DNA from: Unio delphinus
Lineage: Eukaryota > Mollusca > Bivalvia > Unionida > Unionidae
DNA: 64,000 bases
Reading direction: 5' to 3'
Assembly: GCA_029339505.1 (NCBI GenBank)
Contig: JAQISU010000210.1
Location: 10,027,501 to 10,091,500, forward strand
Both the position numbers and the translations under genes were made by a program. Positions 9,034 to 16,462 of this stretch are shown here, piece by piece. The notes beneath the pieces were generated by a model. It saw nothing but the letters and a program-made list of their open reading frames with translations. It did not search any database and had not been told where the DNA came from. Each line of letters starts with the position of its first letter. Position 1 is the stretch's first letter.

Positions 9034-9252
9034 ATGCCACAACCTTTATCATTGGTGATCCAACAGATTCCGTGGAAGGATATCAATGAGAAGATTCACA
9101 CGGTGAAAGATTACGAACACTTATTGCAAGAACTGTACCCTATGAATTGGGGTCGACGTGTCGTGTGTGTTTTAGTGACTTGCTTTCTAGGATTTCGTTT
9201 ACCTGTCGATTCCTTGTGGACACTTTACGAACACTACCTATCAAAAAAATAA
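9034..9252 (+). CDS. Unknown small protein, 72 residues
   Basis: Mixed sequence with a short hydrophobic segment (VVCVLVTCFLGF) near residues 43-54, possibly a membrane segment. No domain recognised. It sits in a tight row of small same-strand genes, ending 6 bases before the next ATG. Confidence 0.5.
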   Translation: MPQPLSLVIQQIPWKDINEKIHTVKDYEHLLQELYPMNWGRRVVCVLVTCFLGFRLPVDSLWTLYEHYLSKK

Positions 9253-9258
9253 GACAGT

Positions 9259-9507
9259 ATGGTGACTCCTTTAAATGTCCACGAGAGACTTATTCTGTTC
9301 AAAGCCTTACGTTTTCATCTGGATACGTCTCGACCTTTCCAAGAAAAAAAGATTCGTCAACTTTTACGTACGGAAGCAGTGTACGAAGATGTGTGTGTAG
9401 CTTGTGAATTACACCCTCATTGGACAGATGTACGTGACTGGAAAAGTTGGGATTTTGAGGCTTGGACAAACGAAGTATCCCATTATGCCCAAGCGTTGTG
9501 TTCCTAA
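9259..9507 (+). CDS. Unknown small protein, 82 residues
   Basis: Soluble-looking and rich in His, Trp and charged residues; no recognised motif. Overlaps the following membrane-protein gene by 23 bases in another frame. Supported by packing and direction only. Confidence 0.5.
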   Translation: MVTPLNVHERLILFKALRFHLDTSRPFQEKKIRQLLRTEAVYEDVCVACELHPHWTDVRDWKSWDFEAWTNEVSHYAQALCS

Positions 9508-9856
9508 AATTCATCGTCGTGTGAAAAAAGTCACTTTTAATCCTGTGTTAGTAACAGTACCAGAAGAAGAAAAAGAAAAAGAATCTATCACCCAAGACAA
9601 TCCTTCTGTTCAAGACAAAACTGTCATGGACATTTCCCCACAAAGACCCTTTCGAGAAGACACCTATGTGACTGTACCCCCTGTAGAGGAGACTATAAGA
9701 ACATTACATACTACCTCTAGGACACCTTCGTTACCCAAACCACGTTGTACAGTGACTTGTTTATATTCCACTTTGATCGTTTGCCTATGTCTTTTATTCT
9801 TGTATTTATCCATTTGGCTTTTATGTATTTTTGTCTTTCGTGTTGCATTCAAATAA
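9485..9856 (+). CDS. C-terminally anchored membrane protein of unknown function
   Basis: 123 residues from the ATG at 9485; an upstream-open frame adds residues overlapping the previous gene and is less likely. The N-terminus is basic, the middle is Glu/Pro/Thr rich, and one strong hydrophobic segment covers about residues 92-119 (TLIVCLCLLFLYLSIWLLCI) just before the end, as in a tail-anchored protein. AATAAA overlaps the stop codon (9852-9857). It may be a virion or host-membrane protein. Confidence 0.65.
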   Translation: MPKRCVPKIHRRVKKVTFNPVLVTVPEEEKEKESITQDNPSVQDKTVMDISPQRPFREDTYVTVPPVEETIRTLHTTSRTPSLPKPRCTVTCLYSTLIVCLCLLFLYLSIWLLCIFVFRVAFK

Positions 9857-9865
9857 ACGTGTCTT

Positions 9866-9880
9866 GAAAAAAGTATAAAA
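9866..9880 (+). promoter_or_regulatory. A-run plus TATAAAA box of the packaging ATPase gene
   Basis: GAAAAAAGTATAAAA ends 52 bases before the ATG at 9933, the right spacing for a TATA box with a short leader. Confidence 0.6.
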
Positions 9881-9932
9881 ACCTCTTGTCTTGTCTGTTT
9901 TTGTGTCAATACTGACATACCACTACACGACT

Positions 9933-10664
9933 ATGGCTCACTCTACTCTTTCTACTACTCCTTCCTCCTCCACATTCAAAGTCATTGACGAACACTTAGA
10001 TCAGGCTAGTTGGAAAGCCTTGTATCTTCGTCATCCTTTTAACATGTTAATTGCTGGACCGAGCGGTTCAGGCAAAACCGAATTTGTCAAACGTTTGATC
10101 GAACATAAACATCATTTGATCGATCGTCCACCTCAACGCATCGTGTGGTGTTACAAAGAGTGGCAATCGGCATACAGCCTCTTGCAAGAAAGTCAAGGTG
10201 ATTCCATTGTGTTTGTAGCAGGCATTCCTAAAGAAGACGAGGGGATCGTGTCTGACCCTAGTCAAACTCATTGGGTTATTTTTGACGACATGTTAGGAGA
10301 AGACGAAGAAGAAATTAAACTGTGGTTTACACGTAAAGGGCATCATCGTAATGCCAGTGTCATTTACATTACACAAAATTTATTTCAACAAAGTAAAGCC
10401 CATCGTACCATTAGTCTTAATGCTCATTACGTGGTCTTGTTTAAAAGTCCTCGAGATAAATCACAAGTGCAAGTTTTAGCCAAACAGTTAGGAACACCTT
10501 GGCTAACTCATGCGTACGATGATGCCACTCAAACGCCACACGCCTATTTACTCGTGGATTTAAAACCCACTACCCCTGATTATTTGCGATTTCGTACCGA
10601 TTTGTTTCACGACTGGTGTCAAGACGGAGGACCTGTCGTGTACACGTCCTCCTCGTTGACATAA
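9933..10664 (+). CDS. FtsK/HerA-superfamily genome-packaging ATPase
   Basis: 243 residues from the ATG at 9933, chosen because it lies about 50 bases past the TATA-like box. Walker A is AGPSGSGKT at residues 41-49. Walker B is HWVIFDDM at about 113-120 with the acidic pair D118-D119, and a later polar strand ends in YITQN (about residue 150), as in A32-type ATPases. These motors pump DNA into double-jelly-roll capsids in Polintons and related viruses. The family and length fit Polinton ATPases, and the frame is intact. Confidence 0.95.
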   Translation: MAHSTLSTTPSSSTFKVIDEHLDQASWKALYLRHPFNMLIAGPSGSGKTEFVKRLIEHKHHLIDRPPQRIVWCYKEWQSAYSLLQESQGDSIVFVAGIPKEDEGIVSDPSQTHWVIFDDMLGEDEEEIKLWFTRKGHHRNASVIYITQNLFQQSKAHRTISLNAHYVVLFKSPRDKSQVQVLAKQLGTPWLTHAYDDATQTPHAYLLVDLKPTTPDYLRFRTDLFHDWCQDGGPVVYTSSSLT

Positions 10665-10687
10665 CACTATGAAGCACTAAAAAAATC

Positions 10688-10695
10688 TATAAAAA
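10688..10695 (+). promoter_or_regulatory. TATAAAAA box of the Lys-rich core protein gene
   Basis: CTAAAAAAATCTATAAAAAC lies about 40-50 bases before the ATG at 10734, repeating the A-run plus TATA arrangement of the neighbouring genes. Confidence 0.55.
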
Positions 10696-10733
10696 CCTTG
10701 GGTTACTTTAACCTGGTCTCATACATCGTCAAC

Positions 10734-11633
10734 ATGACGTCCCTTCAGTCTCATCTTCCGATCAAATTGATTCGTGCCTTGTACGGCATCAGTCGCGAAA
10801 AAAATCCACAAAGACGTGCTCACGTCTTAGAAGCCAGTCTCAAAGAAGTCTTACGATGGTTTACGGTGACAGCACGTCAAATACTGCAAGGCATCATTCA
10901 CATTCCACATCAAACCAAACGCTTTTTTGACAGAAACAAAGTAGCCTTGACGCAACTGGCCAATCCTCGCATTGACACTCACACCAAAAAGCAAATCATA
11001 TTGAAACCTGGAGGTAGTGGTTCTCTAGGAGGTGTCATCATTCGTTCCCTTTTAAAATGGGATCCCAATACTCCCAAAGTTCACCCCAAGAAGAAAACAA
11101 AAAAAGCCAAACAAACCCCAAAGAAAAAGAACAAGGGTACCAAGATCAAAGCACAGAAAAAGAAAAGTCCACAGAAAAAAGCGGTCACCCGCAAAAGAGG
11201 CACTTCGGCCAGGACACAACCTTACCTTCGTCAACCACGACCTGTAAGAAAAGATCTACAAGGACGTTTGGCAGGGACTACGTTGCCAGTAGCCTCAGGG
11301 ACTGCCACTTCTCCGTTGCGGGTGATGCCAGCCAAACCCAATTTGACACCCGTTTTTCCTAATTTGATGAAACATTGGAAATCTGCGTCTCCCAAAACGT
11401 CTCCTCCACCGGAGACACCCTCGTCCACCTTAGCGTCAGTAGCAGCTGCTCACAAAGTACCTGCCCCCAAAGTCAAAGTCCAAGAAAGATCTGGCATGTT
11501 AAAGAGTTTACTAGATTTGTCCAAACAAGAACTGTCCCGATTGAGTCCATTGCGAACTCCTTCACGACGTGTGTTACCTGCCATGAAGTTGATACGACGT
11601 AAAGATAATCAGTGGCGACGCATTCCAGTATAA
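10734..11633 (+). CDS. Lys-rich basic protein, probable virion core or DNA-binding protein
   Basis: 299 residues. Residues 1-105 contain predicted helices and end in a Gly-rich stretch (KPGGSGSLGGV). Residues about 118-165 are almost all Lys, Pro, Gln and Thr (KKKTKKAKQTPKKKNKG), a histone-tail-like composition. The remainder is Pro/Ser rich with basic clusters at the C-terminus. Similar strongly basic proteins in Polintons and adenoviruses condense genome DNA in the particle; that role is inferred from composition and its place among other basic genes. The stop codon overlaps the next gene's TATA-like box. Confidence 0.75.
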   Translation: MTSLQSHLPIKLIRALYGISREKNPQRRAHVLEASLKEVLRWFTVTARQILQGIIHIPHQTKRFFDRNKVALTQLANPRIDTHTKKQIILKPGGSGSLGGVIIRSLLKWDPNTPKVHPKKKTKKAKQTPKKKNKGTKIKAQKKKSPQKKAVTRKRGTSARTQPYLRQPRPVRKDLQGRLAGTTLPVASGTATSPLRVMPAKPNLTPVFPNLMKHWKSASPKTSPPPETPSSTLASVAAAHKVPAPKVKVQERSGMLKSLLDLSKQELSRLSPLRTPSRRVLPAMKLIRRKDNQWRRIPV

Positions 11634-11636
11634 AAA
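11629..11636 (+). promoter_or_regulatory. TATAAAAA box of the His-run basic gene
   Basis: The box overlaps the stop codon of the preceding gene (TAA at 11631-11633) and lies about 63 bases before the ATG at 11699. Confidence 0.5.
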
Positions 11637-11698
11637 TATGACTTGAAAACCGCGACGTCAATCAGTATTTTTTCTGTACCACTGATGATCACTCCAGG

Positions 11699-11926
11699 AT
11701 GCCTCCTCAAAAACGTGCACACCACCACCACCACCACCACCCTCGTCGTTCTGCTGCCCAAAAAGGAAAAGGAAAAAGACAATCTCGTCATCGTACCAAA
11801 GGCTTAAAAACCAAACATCGACGTCCTTTCCTCCAAAGACGTAGTCTTTTAAAGAAGAGTCACCAAAAAGGAGGATCCTTTGGTAATTTTGTGAAAGACA
11901 TTGTTACCTTTTTGACGAAGCGGTAG
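11699..11926 (+). CDS. Small protamine-like basic protein with a seven-His run
   Basis: 75 residues. The start is MPPQKRA followed by seven His; the body is Arg/Lys/Gln rich, then GGSFGNFVKDIVTFL at the end, a short hydrophobic amphipathic tail like that of the core proteins that follow. Probably a DNA-condensing virion protein; the His run is unusual and could bind metal. Same direction and box class as its neighbours. Confidence 0.65.
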   Translation: MPPQKRAHHHHHHHPRRSAAQKGKGKRQSRHRTKGLKTKHRRPFLQRRSLLKKSHQKGGSFGNFVKDIVTFLTKR

Positions 11927-11940
11927 TTCCCCAAAAAGTA

Positions 11941-11948
11941 GATAAAAG
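11941..11948 (+). promoter_or_regulatory. GATAAAAG box, first copy of a duplicated unit
   Basis: GATAAAAGAG(A/G)GTGTGT lies 55 bases before the ATG at 12003 and recurs with its downstream leader at 12229, as part of a tandem duplication. Confidence 0.55.
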
Positions 11949-12002
11949 AGAGTGTGTACCAAGTCATTGACACTAGTAATATTGTGAAACGAACAAGCAA
12001 AG

Positions 12003-12233
12003 ATGTCACCTCGCAGAAAACATTCTTCTTCACCCCACAAAGGAAAGAAAAGGAAAGGACGTTTAGCCAAACATCGACACGTTCATCGTCCAAAGGCCCA
12101 AAAGAAAATATCCGTCCGTCAAAAGAAAAAGATGCTAGTGCAACGCGGAGGATTTTTCCTACCCCATGATCTCTTTCCAGAAAAAGTGATACCACTTATA
12201 AATCAAGTGATGGCACAACAAAAAAAAAGATAA
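12003..12233 (+). CDS. Short paralogue of the adjacent pX/mu-like core protein
   Basis: 76 residues. It shares the N-terminus (MSPRRK, then HKGKK) and the block LAKHRHV...QKKKMLVQRGGF with the gene at 12291, but lacks about 65 central residues and has a different C-terminus (VIPLINQVMAQQKKR). About 60 bases of leader, including the GATAAAAG box, are also nearly identical, so promoter and gene were duplicated together and one copy then lost its centre. Very basic; likely a virion core component. Confidence 0.7.
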   Translation: MSPRRKHSSSPHKGKKRKGRLAKHRHVHRPKAQKKISVRQKKKMLVQRGGFFLPHDLFPEKVIPLINQVMAQQKKR

Positions 12234-12236
12234 AAG
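12229..12236 (+). promoter_or_regulatory. GATAAAAG box, second copy of a duplicated unit
   Basis: Preceded by an A-run of nine and followed by the leader shared with 11941-12002; the ATG at 12291 is 55 bases downstream. Confidence 0.55.
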
Positions 12237-12290
12237 AGGGTGTGTTTCAAGTCATGGACGTCAGTGGCATTGTGGAACGAACAAGCAAAG

Positions 12291-12683
12291 ATGTCACCTC
12301 GCAGAAAATATTTTTCTACACCTCACAAAGGAAAGAAAAAGAAAGGACTACCTCCTCGTTTGGTCAAACACGGAGACGTGTTGTCTGTCCTGTCCAAAGC
12401 CTCTCCACCCATGCGAAAACAAATCATTAAAACGGCTTCCAAAGATGTCATCGATACCGTGTGCGAATGTTGTTTGAATGTCTTGAAAGGCACGATACCT
12501 TTGTCTTCACACCAGAAAAAATGCTTAGCCAAACATCGACACGTTCTTCGTCAAATGGTCCAAAAGAAAATACCCGTCCGTCAAAAGAAAAAAATGTTGG
12601 TGCAACGCGGAGGATTTTTACCTTTTCTTCTTCCTGTGTTGGGAGGATTAGCGAAATCCGGTATCCTATCCAGCATATTGTAA
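12291..12683 (+). pseudogene. pX/mu-like virion core protein gene, 3' end cut off by the LTR retrotransposon
   Basis: The frame gives 130 residues and ends at a TAA supplied by the LTR itself (12681-12683). It has a basic N-terminus, a helix with CECCLNVLKG, then QKKCLAKHRHV, QKKKMLVQRGGF and a hydrophobic LLPVLGGL tail. This basic-then-LVQRGGF arrangement recurs in Polintons and adintoviruses, where it has been compared with adenovirus pX (mu). The original gene continued for about 33 codons now lying beyond the retrotransposon (23029-23129, same frame once the insertion and one ATAT copy are set aside). Most of the protein remains, so a truncated product is possible. Confidence 0.8.
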
Positions 12684-13690
12684 CCTCAAGGGGTCTGGAA
12701 AATTATTCCGGGGTTTGAGCTATCATTTTCAGACCCTGAAGCTACAAGGGTTCGTCTGACTCTAGCATTAGAGATAAAACAACAATATAGAAAGATTAAA
12801 AATTCAGGACATATTTATTCAATCATTTCTCATTTGTTAGACAAATTACATCCTTTTACCAGATTACATATTCAAATTGTACGTAGTGAAATATATCAGT
12901 AAATAGAACCATAGTGGGCATATCTCGATTATCTAAAACATTTCATAAATTACTAAAACCAAGTCCGAGTGTTAAATATTATTTAGTGGGCATCTTATGT
13001 TCTTTTAAATTTATAAGATCTGAATTTCAGAATCCTACTTTGGGTTCTGAAATTCGGGTGTAGAAATTTCGTCTGCTTGTGAGAACTTGTACTTTAAAAT
13101 CTAAGTTCCAAATTTCGTTTCTAAATTTTCATACAATAAATCTTTTTCTTTTAAACAATTACCTCTCTCATTTTTCTCTCCTTATTCTGGATATCAAATT
13201 CCACTAGTCCTTTTCCTATCTTTCTTCTACCTTTTTCCTTTTCTACCCCTATCTGCCCTAACCCTATCTGGTACCGATTTGGAGCAGCGACGCTCCTTAT
13301 ATACAAGTTTAGCACGTGTAAACATTCTGGTAAACAAAGCATGGATTGGTGGGTATTGCAATCGATCAGCCAATCCAAATCGACCATGCAGGCGGGACAT
13401 GACGTCACGACAGAAGTACACACAACTCCGTGTTTGAATTCTCCTAATTCAACATAATGTAATACGATATAATCAGTCATGACAAATCTATTGGAATATA
13501 TTATTCTCATCTTCGAATGTTTATGCAGGTACCTTAATATTAAAATCTTGTATTGTTGTACAAAATACGCGAATGGGTAACGAGCATATCGATATACGAG
13601 GGGACATCTCAAAATGGCTACGCTCGACCACAACAACGTGCAGTCGCTAGAATCAGCTGATCGAAAGATACATGAAGTAACGGCATAGCA
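12679..13690 (-). repeat. 3' LTR (relative to the minus-strand element)
   Basis: 1012 bp, from TGTAACC to TAGCA on the plus strand. Minus-strand signals: CRE TGACGTCA at 13400-13407, CCAAT boxes nearby, TATA box TGTATATAAGG at 13295-13305 and AATAAA at 12814-12819. A 161-residue frame inside both LTRs has no recognisable domain and is probably not coding. Confidence 0.95.
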
Positions 13691-13706
13691 CTACCCCCAC
13701 CTTCTA
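13691..13706 (-). promoter_or_regulatory. Polypurine tract
   Basis: On the minus strand AGAAGGTGGGGGTAG directly abuts the TG of the 3' LTR, the expected place for the plus-strand priming site of reverse transcription. Confidence 0.7.
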
Positions 13707-13967
13707 AGAATTGGTCCCCAATTCAGAGATTACAAGAAAGCAAAGTTTTTGGAAATACGGTAAGTTAAGCTCGAAATGCACGTTACCAACATGCTCATTT
13801 TGCAAACAAATACGAGATTTCGTGCAATATCAATTCTATCTGTATTTGACTCTAATAAAACTTTATATTTACATTACATTACACAAGGCTAAACCGCTTA
13901 ATATTGAGCAATCAAAATACAATATGTGAAAACACAGCTGAACAGTTCGTGCCTTGTGCATGACAAT

Positions 13968-14031
<64 letters not shown>

Positions 14032-14914
14032 AATTTTTACAGGACATATGCAGCAACAATGATTTCAAATGTAATAAGTTAAAAGAACTTTGAGTTGAAT
14101 TTAACAGCATATTATCACTTATAACAATAATATGAAATATATTTATATACATATTTAGAGACACCATTTTTGTTTATACTGAAATTATTCAATATTTTCT
14201 TAACATATTTATTAATACAATATTTCATGCTTACCTACATGAAAGAATTTAAATACACATACACAATAAATATTGTCATCTGTAATGACAATATTATAAC
14301 TTAATAAATAAGAGTTCTATTTAAAGTAACACTTATATCAGAAGTTCATAGTTCTTGAATCACTTGTATCCACTTGAAATTGCACAATCCCTGAATCCAT
14401 TGCTGTCCTTCCGAAAAGTTATGAATGTCACATTTAGAATATTGATCCCAGGAAGAAGAAATTCTTGATGAATATCCACACTTGACAGTTCAGAAAGCAC
14501 TCCAAAACAGGAACCAGTTTTCATATTTTTAACATCAGTTTCATAAACAGTTTCAGTTTCAAGCATGTGATTCATCATCATTATAATATCTGTTTTCATG
14601 TTATCATTTTCCAAGCAATATTCACTTCATTGGAAACATTATACATCAATCATTAATTTACAATCAGTATCAAAAACTGTTCTCAATATACGTTTTCAGA
14701 ACCATACACTCCATGACTGCATAAGATCTGATAAGATTCTAATCTACTTGATTCTTACTGGGACTTGAATATGCAGAAAGTAATATGACTAACCAGACAC
14801 TTAAAATAAACATTATTCATGCAAGTACTATAATTTCAACTATTTAAAATATTACTAACATTCATTGGACATTAAGATAACTGTAACTGTTCAAGGTTCC
14901 TATAGAGAATAAGT
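13707..14914 (-). other. 3' untranslated region of the retrotransposon with (CT)n
   Basis: Contains a (CT)n run at about 13972-14029 and AT-rich sequence. An 84-residue minus-strand frame at 14360-14614 has no recognised motif; it could be a small exon or chance. No other gene is seen. Confidence 0.4.
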
Positions 14915-15709
14915 CTATCCCCTTAAGTTTTCTAATCTTTTCTCCACCAACTGGATCAGTCCCTTAATGTTATAAAATCTTGCCTCTAATAGTATCTCAA
15001 ATAATTCTTGAGTCCCTTTTGGGAGTAGACCTATTGGGAATTCTGGTGCATCTCTCATATAATTTAAGATTACCCTAAAATGAGTTGGATCTCTATCAAA
15101 AAATATTGGATTCTGATTTCCCCCTTTCCCAGTGTTTAGATCTGCTAATTTTGTCTTTTCAATTTTGTTTAGAGTTGTTCTTGTTGTTAAAAATACTGTT
15201 CCCCCCACATTTAAGTTCATCAAATCAGAGTTGTCATTATTGTCTTTTGATATTGTGGAACTTGGACCGATTTCATTGTTTTTCAAGTTCTCTTTTTCTA
15301 TACTTGGAGTTGTTTTCTCCTTTTTCTCTGCTTTTTCTTTCCTCACTTTCTCGTTTGATACCCTTTCTAGTATCTTCTCTGTTCCATTTTCTTTTCCTTT
15401 CTCTTTCTTTTGTATTAGTTTCTGCCCATTTCTTTCTTCCTTGTGTATACCAGATTTTTCATTCTCTGTTTTTCCTGGACATTGTTCTAAGTCTTTGTCT
15501 TTTTCTTTCTTGTTTTGCATTAATTTGACATTCTCTTTCTTCATTTCTCGATTTTCTCCCCTTAATGGTGACTTATCTTTTTCTTTATTTGATATTGAAC
15601 CTTGTACATTTCTACTTGTTTTTCCATTTTCACACTTTTCATTCTCTTTATTTCCTTGTGCTTTCTTTGCTCCTTCATCCTCAGTTTCTGCTAATTTTTG
15701 TTCTATCAT
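14915..15709 (-). CDS. KCTD-type BTB/POZ (T1) domain protein carried by the retrotransposon
   Basis: 264 residues from the first ATG. Residues 1-160 are highly charged Lys/Glu/Asn sequence, probably disordered or coiled coil. Residues about 165-260 form a BTB domain of the potassium-channel tetramerisation (KCTD) class: LNVGGTVFLTTRTTL, FFDRDPTHFRVILNYMRD and ELFEILLEARFYNIKGL are its signature strands and helices. KCTD proteins oligomerise and often serve as cullin-3 adaptors. The frame stays open upstream of the ATG for about 28 codons and meets the zinc-finger frame at a run of A residues with a +1 offset, so both may belong to one protein in the ancestral copy. It sits downstream of pol, where other LTR elements carry env or accessory genes. 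Confidence 0.85.
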   Translation of the reverse strand: MIEQKLAETEDEGAKKAQGNKENEKCENGKTSRNVQGSISNKEKDKSPLRGENREMKKENVKLMQNKKEKDKDLEQCPGKTENEKSGIHKEERNGQKLIQKKEKGKENGTEKILERVSNEKVRKEKAEKKEKTTPSIEKENLKNNEIGPSSTISKDNNDNSDLMNLNVGGTVFLTTRTTLNKIEKTKLADLNTGKGGNQNPIFFDRDPTHFRVILNYMRDAPEFPIGLLPKGTQELFEILLEARFYNIKGLIQLVEKRLENLRG

Positions 15710-15767
15710 TTCTCCTTTTTTCTTTTCTAGGTTTACAATTTCCCTCTTCCCAAATGATTTTTCTTTC

Positions 15768-16391
15768 TCATCTGTTTTTTTCTTTTCCGGTTTTGGTATG
15801 GCATATATTGGTTAAATTCCTGAATGGTTCTTCTAGGTATATATCCGGTTCTTCTAACTCTTCAAATGGTATTTCTTGCATCTGTTGTTGTTTTCTTTTT
15901 AATTCCACTTTCTCACCAATTTCTCGTAAAAATTTTTCATTTTCAGAGGATGATGTCCAATTATCCAGTGACGAACTTGATGATGTCATTGAAGATATGG
16001 AAGATAGAGATTTTCTAGAGGGTGAAATGTTGTTGTTCCTGATCTTTCCTGCAAAAACAGGCATAGGTAGCGTTCTTTTTCTTTCATATTGGCTACTGGT
16101 TGAGCGTTGTGGGATGCGAATTTCTTTTACTAATTTCTCAAGGGCATTCTCCATGAAACGTCCTAACTCAGCTTCAGCTTCTTCCCTTTTTAAACCCGTT
16201 GAGTGTGAAAATAGATAAAAATCTTCTTTTTGAGCCCTACAATTATGGGGGTTGTCATTCCGCCTGAATATTTTTAAACATTTATTGCATTTATAGGCGA
16301 CTCCAGAATGCTGTTCCCTCAGATGTGTTATGCATCGTGACTTGAGTTGAAATGTCAAGTCCTCACAAATACCACACTGGTAGGATATTAT
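15768..16391 (-). CDS. C2H2 zinc-finger exon downstream of pol
   Basis: The frame opens right after a splice-acceptor-like site and begins with a finger CGIC...HLREQH (C-x2-C-x14-H-x4-H) and a second finger-like CNKC...HNC, then an acidic/basic linker with a Ser run. There is no ATG near its beginning, so translation from a spliced mRNA with a start elsewhere is the natural reading. It ends at TGA at 15768-15770, where the +1 frame continues into the KCTD/BTB protein. A DNA- or RNA-binding module is inferred. Confidence 0.65.
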   Translation of the reverse strand: MISYQCGICEDLTFQLKSRCITHLREQHSGVAYKCNKCLKIFRRNDNPHNCRAQKEDFYLFSHSTGLKREEAEAELGRFMENALEKLVKEIRIPQRSTSSQYERKRTLPMPVFAGKIRNNNISPSRKSLSSISSMTSSSSSLDNWTSSSENEKFLREIGEKVELKRKQQQMQEIPFEELEEPDIYLEEPFRNLTNICHTKTGKEKNR

Positions 16392-16412
16392 CTGTATGGA
16401 AAAAAAAAATTA
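16392..16412 (-). promoter_or_regulatory. Probable 3' splice site for the accessory ORF
   Basis: On the minus strand a T-run of ten leads into TTCCATACAG followed by the zinc-finger frame. An in-frame TAA lies just upstream of the T-run, so the frame cannot simply start earlier. This looks like the acceptor of a subgenomic spliced mRNA, as used for env in other LTR elements. Confidence 0.6.
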
Positions 16413-16462
16413 TTTACAAAGAATAATGAAATAATGTTTAAGTGTTAAAATGACCATAATAA

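Noticed and set aside
13151..13636. 161-residue minus-strand frame, repeated at 22485-22970
   Set aside because: It lies wholly inside the LTRs, spans the TATA box and has no recognisable domain; the repetition simply reflects the two LTRs.
15770..15785. Slippery heptamer A AAA AAC before the zinc-finger stop as a -1 frameshift site
   Set aside because: The heptamer is in phase, but a -1 shift does not lead into the BTB frame, which is at +1.
15085..15815. Phe/Ser/Leu-rich plus-strand frames
   Set aside because: They are antisense to the Lys/Glu-rich KCTD/BTB and zinc-finger frames; the composition is the complement of charged codons.
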